Of a stretch of DNA of 64,000 bases, positions 1 to 7,368 are shown in pieces. Origin of the DNA: Sphingobium sp. Lineage in GTDB: Bacteria > Pseudomonadota > Alphaproteobacteria > Sphingomonadales > Sphingomonadaceae. How positions within the stretch are numbered: the first letter of the stretch is position 1; each line of letters starts with the position of its first letter. A program made the position numbers and the translations under genes. The notes below the pieces were generated by a model. That model saw only the letters and a program-made list of their open reading frames with translations. It ran no database searches and had not been told where the DNA came from. The stretch spans positions 1-64,000 of the forward strand of contig JALCRK010000008.1 in the NCBI GenBank assembly GCA_022652485.1, in the 5' to 3' direction.

Positions 1-1
1 C

Positions 2-124
2 CGGACGATCAAGGAAGCGACCGTCAAACGCTATCATTATGATAGCCATGCCCAGCTGACGGTTCACCTGCACGACTTCATCAACGCCTACAATTACGGC
101 CGTCGGCTCAAGACACTGCGTGGC
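2..124 (+). pseudogene. 3' fragment of an IS481-type transposase gene, interrupted
   Basis: The frame from base 2 reads as the C-terminal part of an integrase-core transposase: RTIKEATVKRYHY near the start, then a HDFINAYNYGRRLKTLRG segment typical of the last 50-60 residues of IS481-family transposases. Family resemblance stops after the KTLRG codons near base 124. The frame then runs through unrelated codons to a stop at 203-205, instead of the LTPYEYI-like ending I would expect. The 5' part lies outside the window. I read it as an older insertion broken by the transposase gene that follows. The family call is from memory of the conserved tail. Confidence 0.6.
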
Positions 125-1153
125 GCTTTTCCGCTTTCGTTGATGAGGTTTCGTGATGATGCAGATACATCCCCAGGCCCGCACCACACCTGCTGTACGG
201 GCTGAGATTGCCCGTTCCACAGAGCCCGCCAGCGTCGTGGCCAAGCGCTATGGCATCAGCGACGAAACGGTTCGTAAATGGCGCAGACGCGGAGAACAGG
301 CGATCCAGGACCGTTCAAGCCGCCCCAATCGCCTGGCCTGGCGAATGACTGAAGAGGAGCGCGCGATCATCTGCGCCGTGCGCAGGGCGACAGGTTTCGC
401 CCTCGACGATCTCACCTTCGTGCTCCGGCACTTCCTGCCACACCTCAATCGCGACAATATCTATCGGGTGCTGAAGGCCGAAGGGCTGAACCGCAGGCCA
501 CCCAAAGCGGTGGAACAGCCGCGTAAGGGACAGGGGCGCTTCAAAGATTGCGACCTCGGCTTCGTTCACATTGACGTTAAGCACCTGCCCAAGTTACGCA
601 CTGCGGATGGCGAGATACGCAAGCGTTTCCTGTATGTTGCCATCGATCGCTGCTCGCGTTTCGTCCACCTGGCCGTGTACGATGCCGAAAATGCCGCCAA
701 TGCCATCGCTTTCCTCAAGGAAGCCAGAAAGGGGTTCCCCTTCCGCATCACCCATGTGCTGACCGACCGCGGATCCTGCTTCACCGCCGACGACTTCGAG
801 CTGGCCTGCACCCAAATCAAAGTTAGTCACCGCATGACAAAACCCTATACGCCCCAGACAAATGGCATGGTCGAGCGTTTCAACGGCCGGATCGCCAGCG
901 AAGTACTGGGCATCAATGTCGGCGGGCACGCTGATCTCGAAATCCTGCTGGCAGGCTTCAACCGCGCCTACAACCAGCGACGACAGCGCGTGCTCGAAGG
1001 CCTATCACCTCACCAAAGGGCAGAAGAGCGGATCAGACTTATGCCCTCTCTCGCCAATCCTCTTTACAAGCCGCCGGCACCGGATGATCTTATGTCCAAA
1101 GTGGACGACATCCTATATTATGCCAATGATGTTTCGCAACCAGACAGCTAGGG
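125..1153 (+). mobile_element. IS481-type insertion element (approximate extent)
   Basis: An intact transposase gene sits directly behind the broken tail of another transposase, so an element inserted here. The left edge is placed where the older transposase stops resembling its family (about base 125). The right edge is set just after the transposase stop and may lie up to about 80 bases further. I compared both flanks for terminal inverted repeats or a short target duplication and could not find a convincing pair, so both limits are estimates. Confidence 0.4.
153..1151 (+). CDS. IS481-family transposase, intact
   Basis: This 332-residue protein has an N-terminal helix-turn-helix (about residues 10-50, with the AKRYGISDETVRKWRRRG recognition segment) and a C-terminal integrase core. 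The catalytic triad is visible: D141 in HIDVKHL, D205 in LTDRGS and E241 in GMVERFNG, with exactly 35 residues between the last two (DD35E). Length and domain order are normal for IS481 transposases, so the enzyme is probably functional. It would cut and rejoin the element's ends. Three ATG codons lie at the start (153, 156, 159 in register); which one is used cannot be told, but all keep the HTH. Upstream is the broken tail of a related transposase. Confidence 0.9.
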   Translation: MMMQIHPQARTTPAVRAEIARSTEPASVVAKRYGISDETVRKWRRRGEQAIQDRSSRPNRLAWRMTEEERAIICAVRRATGFALDDLTFVLRHFLPHLNRDNIYRVLKAEGLNRRPPKAVEQPRKGQGRFKDCDLGFVHIDVKHLPKLRTADGEIRKRFLYVAIDRCSRFVHLAVYDAENAANAIAFLKEARKGFPFRITHVLTDRGSCFTADDFELACTQIKVSHRMTKPYTPQTNGMVERFNGRIASEVLGINVGGHADLEILLAGFNRAYNQRRQRVLEGLSPHQRAEERIRLMPSLANPLYKPPAPDDLMSKVDDILYYANDVSQPDS

Positions 1154-1393
1154 TTGCCATCCAATTGGCGCGACTGCAAGGATTTCGATCGCATAAAACC
1201 CGACTCTCAAGAAGGTTCAAGGACTTACGAATCCAAGTGGGACTCCCGCCTGTTCCGCAGCCGCTGGTCCGCCCTTTTGTGGGCGGCGGGGGTGCTGTTT
1301 ACCGCGTGGCAGTTCGCGAGCAGCGCGCCGGTGCCGGACGATGCGGGCGAAGATCAGCCCGCCGCCAACAGCGCGGCCAGCCCGGCCTTGTAA
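1154..1393 (+). CDS. possible small single-pass membrane protein, 5' end probably lost to the IS insertion
   Basis: An open frame of up to 79 codons follows the transposase. Its second half looks protein-like: a basic stretch (RLFRSRW), a hydrophobic segment (about residues 38-54, WSALLWAAGVLFTAWQFASS) and an acidic, Ala-rich tail. The first 25 or so residues look non-coding, and the only upstream start is a TTG three bases after the transposase stop. The original start may therefore have been removed by the insertion. The last 40 bases overlap the convergent epimerase gene. The product is not recognised; this is a weak call. Confidence 0.3.
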   Translation: MPSNWRDCKDFDRIKPDSQEGSRTYESKWDSRLFRSRWSALLWAAGVLFTAWQFASSAPVPDDAGEDQPAANSAASPAL

Positions 1394-2163
1394 TCCCCGT
1401 GAAAAGGGCGCCAGCCGAGGAGGCGTTTCGCCTTACCGTTGGCGACGCGGCGGTTTTCGGCATAGAAGGCTCGGGCCTGTGGAGAAAGGTTCGCCTGCTC
1501 CAGCGAAAGCAGGGGCGGCGGCGCGAGGCCGAGCAGGCGACAGGCGTGGTCTATCACGTCATTCTGCGCACAGGGCATATCGTCCGCGATGTTATAGACG
1601 CCTGCCCGGGCATCGAAGCTCGCCAGGATCGCGGCGGTGATGTCGTCGACATGCACGCGGCTGAAGACCTGGCCGGGGATATCGATGCGGTGCGCCTTGC
1701 CTTCGCGCACCCGGTCGAGCGCGCTGCGCCCGGGGCCATAGATACCGGGCAGGCGGAAGACGCGCACATCCTCGCGCAGGTGCTGCCAGCCGAGATCCGC
1801 CACCGCGCGGGCGCTGCGCCTGCCCGTACCGACCGGCGCGCTTTCATCGACCCACGCGCCGCCGACATCGCCATAGACGCCAGTAGAAGAGAGATAACCG
1901 ATCCACTCCGCGCCACTCGCCGCGATCTCCGCGCCATAGCGGCCGAGCACGGGATCTTCCCCCTCCGAATCCGGCGGGACGGAGGAGAGGATATGGCTCG
2001 CCCGCGCGAGCGCGGCGCGCACGGCGGCTTCGTCATCGAAGGAAAGCACATCCGCATTGGCCTGCCGCCGCACGCCGGTCACGGCCCAACCCTCGGCCCG
2101 CAGCGCCTCCGCCAGCCGCCCGGCGGTGTACCCCAGCCCCAATATCAGCATCTCTTTCGGCAT
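1354..2163 (-). CDS. SDR-family NAD(P)-binding epimerase/dehydratase-like protein (YeeZ type)
   Basis: This 269-residue protein begins MPKEMLILGLGYTAGRLAEAL: a beta-strand and dinucleotide-binding GxGxxA/G turn at the extreme N-terminus, as in atypical extended SDRs such as E. coli YeeZ. A YLSSTGVYGD segment (about residue 90) corresponds to the SDR catalytic region, and RVHVDDI and VYNIADD are typical of the epimerase branch. The substrate is unknown. The frame stays open 35 codons further upstream, but that part is only translated palindromic repeat. The ATG at 2161-2163, preceded by AGGTGACC, is therefore chosen. The gene is divergent from pepN. Confidence 0.75.
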   Translation of the reverse strand: MPKEMLILGLGYTAGRLAEALRAEGWAVTGVRRQANADVLSFDDEAAVRAALARASHILSSVPPDSEGEDPVLGRYGAEIAASGAEWIGYLSSTGVYGDVGGAWVDESAPVGTGRRSARAVADLGWQHLREDVRVFRLPGIYGPGRSALDRVREGKAHRIDIPGQVFSRVHVDDITAAILASFDARAGVYNIADDMPCAQNDVIDHACRLLGLAPPPLLSLEQANLSPQARAFYAENRRVANGKAKRLLGWRPFHGDYKAGLAALLAAG

Positions 2164-2176
2164 GGTCACCTGTCTT

Positions 2177-2258
2177 GCCGCACCGGCCCTCTCCCCCTCC
2201 CAACCTCCCAATAGTGTACCCTGGTCGGGTGGTTGGGAGAGGGAGAGGGCTGGCACCG
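2177..2258. repeat. dispersed palindromic repeat, family A, copy 1
   Basis: Left arm GCCGCACCGGCCCTCTCCCC... (2177-2210) and a near-complementary right arm (2227-2258) form a long imperfect hairpin. The 34-base left arm is identical to that of copy 2 at 11241-11274. This copy ends 13 bases upstream of the epimerase start codon, so it would be transcribed in that gene's 5' leader if the promoter lies beyond it. Confidence 0.85.
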
Positions 2259-2306
2259 TATATCTCAATAAGCACTAAATAGCAGATGAAGCGCGATGCA
2301 AGGTGA

Positions 2307-2335
2307 TTGTGCGGCGCGGCAGTGCACCCTAGATA
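2307..2335 (+). promoter_or_regulatory. candidate promoter for pepN (possibly leaderless)
   Basis: TTGTGC (2307-2312), a 17-base spacer and TAGATA (2330-2335) match a housekeeping-type promoter moderately well. The pepN ATG starts 7 bases after the -10 box, which is about where transcription would begin. No Shine-Dalgarno sequence precedes the ATG at a usable distance, so a leaderless message is suggested. By-eye inference only. Confidence 0.4.
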
Positions 2336-2341
2336 CGTAGG

Positions 2342-4954
2342 ATGCTCGATATCCAGACCGCCGAACCCCATGCCACCGCCGCACCCGTTATCATCCGTCG
2401 CGAGGACTATCGCGCGCCAGACTGGCTGATCCCCGAGATCGCGCTCGATTTTCAGCTCGATGCGGAGCGGACGATCGTCACGGCGCGGCTCAGCGTCACC
2501 CGCAACGGCGTGCATGACCGGCCGCTGGTGCTGAACGGGGAGGCGCTGGAGCTGCTTTTCGTGAGCGTCGATGGTGCCGAGCTACCGCGCGACCAATGGC
2601 CTGAAGGAGATGCGCCGCTCACCGTCCCGCTTTCCGGCGCCGCGCATGTGGTGGAGACGAAGGTCGCCATCAGCCCTGCGAAAAACAGCCAGCTGATGGG
2701 GCTGTACGCGTCCGGCGGACTGCTCTGCACCCAGTGCGAGGCAGAAGGCTTCCGCCGCATCACCTACTTCCCGGACCGCCCCGATGTGCTCTCGCGCTAC
2801 AGCGTTAGACTAGAGGCGGACAAGGTGCTTTATCCGGTGCTGCTGGCCAATGGCGATCCGGTCGAGAGCGGAAACGCGGAGACTGGTCGCCATTGGGCGC
2901 GCTGGAACGACCCCTTCCCCAAGCCCTGCTACCTGTTCGCGCTGGTGGCGGGCGACCTCGCCTGCAACGCGGACAGCTTCACCACAATGAGCGGGCGGAA
3001 CGTAAAGCTCGGCATCTGGGTCAAGCAGGCCGACCTTCCCCGCACCGAACATGCGATGAAGGCGCTCAAGGACAGCATGGCGTGGGACGAGCGCGTCTAT
3101 GGCCGGGAATATGACCTCGATGTGTTCAACATCGTCGCGGTCGCCGATTTCAACTTCGGCGCGATGGAGAACAAGGGGCTCAATATCTTCAACAGCCGCT
3201 ATATCCTCGTCGATCCCGAAACCGCGAACGATCTCGATTATGACGCGGTCGAGGGTGTGGTGGCGCACGAATATTTCCACAACTGGTCCGGCAACCGCGT
3301 CACCTGCCGCGACTGGTTCCAGCTCAGCCTGAAAGAGGGCTTCACCGTCTATCGCGACCAGTGCTTCTCCGCCGATATGGGGAGCGAGCCGGTCAAGCGC
3401 ATCGAGGACGTGCGGACCTTGCGCGCCGCGCAGTTCCCGGAGGATGGCGGGCCGCTCGCTCACCCGATCCGGCCTGAATCCTATATGGAAATCAGCAACT
3501 TCTATACCGCTACGGTCTATAACAAGGGCGCCGAAGTGATCCGCATGATGGCGACGATGCTCGGCGCGGAGCGGTTCCGGCGCGGCACGGATCTCTATTT
3601 CGACCGGCACGACGGCGAGGCGGCGACCTGCGAGGATTTCGTCACCGCGATGGAGGAAGGCGGCGAGATCGACCTCGCCCAGTTCCGCCTCTGGTATTCC
3701 CAGGCGGGCACGCCGCGCGTCGCCGCCGTGCTCAGCCACGATCCGGTGGGCCGGTCGGCCACGCTCACACTCACCCAATCCGTACCCGATACGCCGGGGC
3801 AGAGCGACAAGGCGCCGATGGTGCTACCCCTGCGCACCGCATTGTTCGACCGGCAATCGGGCAAGCGGCTGGAGGAACAGCTCCTGACCCTCACCAAGGC
3901 GGAGCAGAGCTTCCGCTTCGAGGGTGTGACCGCGAAGCCGGTGCTCTCGATCAACCGGGGCTTCTCCGCGCCGGTGATCGTCGACATGCATCGCAGCGCG
4001 GACGAGCTGGCGTTCCTCGCCGCGAGCGACGACGATCCGTTCGCGCGTTATGAGGCGATGCAGCTGTTGATGGTCAATGCGCTACTGGAGGCGATCGCCA
4101 CCGGCCAGCTGGAAAGCGGCCCGGTGATCGACGCGATCCGCACCGCCGCGACCAACCCGGCGCTGGATGATGCCTTCATCGCCGAGGCTATCCGCCTGCC
4201 GAGCGAGGCCTATATCGGTGACCAGATGGCGCTGGTCGACCCGGAAGCGATCCATGCCGCGCGCGAGGAGTTGCTCGGCGCGATCGGCAAGGCGCTGGAG
4301 CCGCTGTGGCGCGATCTCCATTTGCGCAGCGCGCGCGGGAGCTTCAGCCTCAGCCCGGAGGACAGGGGCGCGCGCAAGCTGCGCAATGTCGCGCTGTCCT
4401 ATCTTGTCGCGAGCGGCGCGCAGGATGCCGCCGGGATCGCGCTCACCCAATATGAAGCGGCGCACAACATGACGGAGCGGCAGGGCGCGCTCGCCGTGCT
4501 CGCCAACCGCAGCAGTGCGGAGCGGACGCGCGTGCTCGACGATTTCTACACGCGCTATGCGGGTGATGCGCTGGTGCTGGACAAATGGTTCCAGACCCAG
4601 GCGCTCGCCTTCCATCCCGATACGGTGGAGATTGTTCGCGGGCTGGGGCAGCACAAGGATTTCACGCTGTCGAACCCCAACCGGGTGCGCTCACTCTATG
4701 GCGCGTTCGGAGCGAACCAGTGGGCGTTTCATTCGGGCGAAGGCGCGGGCTACACCCTCCTCGCCGACCTCATCTGCACGCTCGACCCCGTGAACCCGCA
4801 GACGGCGGCGCGGATGGTGCCGCCGCTCGGGCGCTGGCGCCGCTTCGCCGAACCGCGCGCTGGCCTGATGCGCGCCGCGCTGGAGCGCATCCTCGCGCAG
4901 CCGGGCCTATCCAAGGATGTGACCGAGCAGGTGAGCAAAAGCCTGGCGGGGTGA
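2342..4954 (+). CDS. pepN: aminopeptidase N (M1 family zinc peptidase)
   Basis: This 870-residue cytoplasmic exopeptidase removes N-terminal residues from peptides during protein turnover. The M1 signatures are complete: the GAMEN exopeptidase motif at 273-277, the zinc site H309-E-Y-F-H313, and the third ligand E332 in LKEGFT, 18 residues after the second His. Length and layout match the E. coli PepN branch of M1: N-terminal beta domain, thermolysin-like catalytic domain, C-terminal helical region. It faces the MCE lipoprotein gene, the two stops being only 9 bases apart. There is no good ribosome-binding site; a promoter-like pair lies just upstream. Confidence 0.97.
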   Translation: MLDIQTAEPHATAAPVIIRREDYRAPDWLIPEIALDFQLDAERTIVTARLSVTRNGVHDRPLVLNGEALELLFVSVDGAELPRDQWPEGDAPLTVPLSGAAHVVETKVAISPAKNSQLMGLYASGGLLCTQCEAEGFRRITYFPDRPDVLSRYSVRLEADKVLYPVLLANGDPVESGNAETGRHWARWNDPFPKPCYLFALVAGDLACNADSFTTMSGRNVKLGIWVKQADLPRTEHAMKALKDSMAWDERVYGREYDLDVFNIVAVADFNFGAMENKGLNIFNSRYILVDPETANDLDYDAVEGVVAHEYFHNWSGNRVTCRDWFQLSLKEGFTVYRDQCFSADMGSEPVKRIEDVRTLRAAQFPEDGGPLAHPIRPESYMEISNFYTATVYNKGAEVIRMMATMLGAERFRRGTDLYFDRHDGEAATCEDFVTAMEEGGEIDLAQFRLWYSQAGTPRVAAVLSHDPVGRSATLTLTQSVPDTPGQSDKAPMVLPLRTALFDRQSGKRLEEQLLTLTKAEQSFRFEGVTAKPVLSINRGFSAPVIVDMHRSADELAFLAASDDDPFARYEAMQLLMVNALLEAIATGQLESGPVIDAIRTAATNPALDDAFIAEAIRLPSEAYIGDQMALVDPEAIHAAREELLGAIGKALEPLWRDLHLRSARGSFSLSPEDRGARKLRNVALSYLVASGAQDAAGIALTQYEAAHNMTERQGALAVLANRSSAERTRVLDDFYTRYAGDALVLDKWFQTQALAFHPDTVEIVRGLGQHKDFTLSNPNRVRSLYGAFGANQWAFHSGEGAGYTLLADLICTLDPVNPQTAARMVPPLGRWRRFAEPRAGLMRAALERILAQPGLSKDVTEQVSKSLAG

Positions 4955-4963
4955 AGGCTTAGC

Positions 4964-5572
4964 TTAGCCTCCCTTCACCCACGCCGCGACATCCGCCGCC
5001 ACCTTGTTCGCGGCGTCGCTGATCGGCCCGGCAACGTGCTTGGCGTCGATATCCCGCACCGGCACACGCGCGGTGAAACGCTGGCGCATCGCCTCGCCCG
5101 GCGCCGCGCTGGTCAGCGTCGCGTCGAAGGTGACGACCGCCTCGCGGGTCGCGGCATCGATACCGAAATCGACCAGAGTGCCCGACAGACGCCGCCCGTT
5201 CAGCACCGCGCTCTGCTCGCCATCGGCAACATAGATGGCGCCGTCCGCCGCGATCGTGTCAGCGAGGAGGCGGCGAAACATCTGGCGCGGCGCCTCGGCC
5301 CATTGCGCTTTCTCGACATAGGCGACGCTGGTGGGGCTGGCCTGCACCGCAATGCGCAGATTGTCGAGCTTGCGCGGCACATCGGGCGCGAACACCGCCA
5401 GCACCGGCAGGCCGGCGCTGCTCTGGAGCTGGCCTGCCTGCGGGCTGGCCTTGGGCGCAATGGTGAGAAGCTGCGGCGGCGGCTTCGCGCCGATCTTGAC
5501 GCAGGCGGGCAGCGCGAGACACGCCGAGACGAGAGGCAGGGTCTTGAGCGCGGTGTGGAGGGAGGATCTCAT
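4964..5572 (-). CDS. ABC-type transport auxiliary lipoprotein (LinN/PqiC-like)
   Basis: This 202-residue protein has a lipoprotein signal peptide: a basic N-terminus, a hydrophobic stretch and lipobox L21-P-A-C24, so mature Cys24 would be lipidated. The rest resembles the ABC transport auxiliary family (PqiC, LinN), periplasmic lipoproteins anchored in the outer membrane that partner MCE transporters. It is the last gene of a four-gene operon, 5 bases after the MCE gene. The order permease-ATPase-MCE-lipoprotein equals linK-L-M-N of Sphingobium japonicum, a set linked to outer-membrane lipid homeostasis and use of hydrophobic compounds. A direct role here is inferred from order. Confidence 0.85.
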   Translation of the reverse strand: MRSSLHTALKTLPLVSACLALPACVKIGAKPPPQLLTIAPKASPQAGQLQSSAGLPVLAVFAPDVPRKLDNLRIAVQASPTSVAYVEKAQWAEAPRQMFRRLLADTIAADGAIYVADGEQSAVLNGRRLSGTLVDFGIDAATREAVVTFDATLTSAAPGEAMRQRFTARVPVRDIDAKHVAGPISDAANKVAADVAAWVKGG

Positions 5573-5577
5573 GGCCT

Positions 5578-6540
5578 TCAGTCCTTGTAATCCGGCAGGG
5601 CGGGTGAACCGATCAGCGACCCGGCGCCTTCATGATCGAGCTTGTCGGTGATCGCGCGGAGCGAGCGCGACATCTCGCGCAGATCCCGCACCAGCAGGTT
5701 CATTTCCGGCATGGTATCGCGCGAGAAAGTGCGTACGCCCGGCTGCGCCTCTGCAATGGTCTTGTCGAGCGTATCGAGGCTGCGGCTGGCGGATTGCAGC
5801 GTCTTGCGCAAATCGGCCAGCATCGGCTTGCCATCCTGCTCCAGCATCCCGTTGGTGGTGCCGATGAGCTTGCCCAGCTCATCCGCCGCGACACCGGCCT
5901 TTTGCATCGTCGTGCGCGTCTCGGCGATGGTGGCGCGGATATCCGGCCCGCTCGCAGCCAACGTGCCGGTCAGCGTATCGACATTCTTCAGGATGCCGGA
6001 AATGCTCTTCTGGTTCTGGTCATTGAGCAGCTCGGTCAGCCGCTCGGTCAGGGTCGAGAGACGCTCGATCAGCTGCGGCGCATTGGTCAGCAGCTCGCCC
6101 AGCGCACCCGGCTTGGTCGGGATCACCGGCACGCCGTTGGGGCAGGCGGAATAGGGGTTTGACTCCGGGCAGGTGATCGGTGGCGCACCCTTCACCGCGC
6201 CATCGAGCACGATTTCCGACACACCCGTGAAGCCGACGCCCTGAATGGTGGCGGTCGTGCCCTGAAGCACCGGCGTATCGCTCTTCACCGCGACGCGTAC
6301 GCGCACGAAGCCGGGATCCTTGTCCCACAGCTCGATTTCCTTGACCTGCCCCATCGGCACGCCCGCATAGGATACGCCCGATCCCTTCGCGAGGCCGCTC
6401 ACCGCCTGCTTGAAATAGATGTCGTAATAGTCGTCCTCGCCATCGGCGATGCGCGAGAACCAGAAGGCCGCGATCATGATCGCGGCTATCAGCGCGAGCA
6501 CCACGCTGCCCACCAGCACATGGTTGGAACGGGTCTCCAT
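5578..6540 (-). CDS. mlaD: MCE-domain periplasmic lipid-binding protein (MlaD/LinM-like)
   Basis: This 320-residue protein has one N-terminal membrane anchor (about 8-30, VGSVVLALIAAIMIAAFWFS) followed by an MCE domain (about 38-115), recognisable from YFKQAVSGLAKGSGVSYAGVPMGQVK and the VGFTGVSEIVLDG strand. The C-terminal 160 residues are helical, with many Thr, Leu and Lys, as in longer MCE proteins where this part forms a periplasmic tunnel or needle. It would carry lipid between the inner-membrane permease and the outer membrane. It sits directly after the ATPase gene with no intergenic base. Confidence 0.9.
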   Translation of the reverse strand: METRSNHVLVGSVVLALIAAIMIAAFWFSRIADGEDDYYDIYFKQAVSGLAKGSGVSYAGVPMGQVKEIELWDKDPGFVRVRVAVKSDTPVLQGTTATIQGVGFTGVSEIVLDGAVKGAPPITCPESNPYSACPNGVPVIPTKPGALGELLTNAPQLIERLSTLTERLTELLNDQNQKSISGILKNVDTLTGTLAASGPDIRATIAETRTTMQKAGVAADELGKLIGTTNGMLEQDGKPMLADLRKTLQSASRSLDTLDKTIAEAQPGVRTFSRDTMPEMNLLVRDLREMSRSLRAITDKLDHEGAGSLIGSPALPDYKD

Positions 6541-7368
6541 CTAGGCGCCATCCTTTCCCGCGCTGCTGTCCGGCGCCTGCTCGCTCCCCTTGTGCGACAG
6601 CGCCGCCCGCCCCCGCGGGCCATTGAAATATTCCTGAATCCACGGATGCTCGGTTGCCAGCAGCTCGTCAAGCGTGCCGACAGCAATCACGCGCTTGTCC
6701 GCCAGCACGGCGATGCGGTCACAAATGGCCTGGAGGGTGTCGAGATCATGGGTGATGAGGAAAACGGTCAGGCCGAGCGTTTGTTGCAGCTGGCGCGTTC
6801 GCTCGTCGAACGCGGCGGCGCCGATCGGGTCCAAGCCCGCCGTCGGTTCATCGAGAAAGAGCAGATCCGGGTCGATGGCGAGGGCGCGGGCGAGGCCGGC
6901 GCGCTTCCTCATCCCGCCGGAAAGTTCCGCGGGGAATTTCGGCCCGGCATCTTCCGCAAGGCCGGTCATGCGGATCTTGTAGGCGGCAATCTCGTCGCGC
7001 AGCTCTGGAGAGAGCTGGGGATAGAATTCCCTGAGCGGCACCTCGATATTTTCGGCCACCGTCAGCGTTGAAAAGAGTGCGCCACCCTGAAACAGCACAC
7101 CCCAGCGGCGACGCAGCGGGAGTGTCTCCTCGTCGCTGCGGTCGATCATCGACTCGCCGAATACCGTAATCTCGCCCGCGTCGGGCTTTTGCAGACCGAT
7201 GATCGCGCGCATCAGCACCGACTTGCCGGTGCCCGATCCGCCGACCACGCCCAATATCTCGCCCCGGCGCACGTCGAGGTCCAGCCCCTCATGCACCACC
7301 TGCTCGCCGAAGCTGGTGCGAAGCCCGCGCACCCGAATGGCGATGGCGTCTTCCCCTGCCGCGCTCAT
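6541..7368 (-). CDS. mlaF: MCE transporter ATP-binding subunit (MlaF/LinL-like)
   Basis: This 275-residue ABC ATPase has Walker A GGSGTGKS (about 43-50), signature LSGGMRKRAGLARAL (the SGGMRKR form is characteristic of the MlaF branch) and Walker B LLFLDEPTAGLDP, followed by the switch His in LITHD. It would power lipid transport through the MlaE-like permease. The frame is open 64 codons further upstream, inside the permease gene. The ATG at 7366-7368 is chosen because it overlaps the permease stop in an ATGA arrangement, which suggests translational coupling. Confidence 0.95.
   Translation of the reverse strand: MSAAGEDAIAIRVRGLRTSFGEQVVHEGLDLDVRRGEILGVVGGSGTGKSVLMRAIIGLQKPDAGEITVFGESMIDRSDEETLPLRRRWGVLFQGGALFSTLTVAENIEVPLREFYPQLSPELRDEIAAYKIRMTGLAEDAGPKFPAELSGGMRKRAGLARALAIDPDLLFLDEPTAGLDPIGAAAFDERTRQLQQTLGLTVFLITHDLDTLQAICDRIAVLADKRVIAVGTLDELLATEHPWIQEYFNGPRGRAALSHKGSEQAPDSSAGKDGA

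Noticed and set aside
862..2214. A 450-codon forward frame running from the transposase through the epimerase region
   Set aside because: It is the antisense or shifted reading of two real genes, Arg/Ala-rich and without any domain. It crosses the boundary of the insertion element.
2164..2268. N-terminal extension of the epimerase (35 codons)
   Set aside because: The codons are the family-A repeat read through; the same pseudo-peptide appears upstream of the methyltransferase at 11222-11338.
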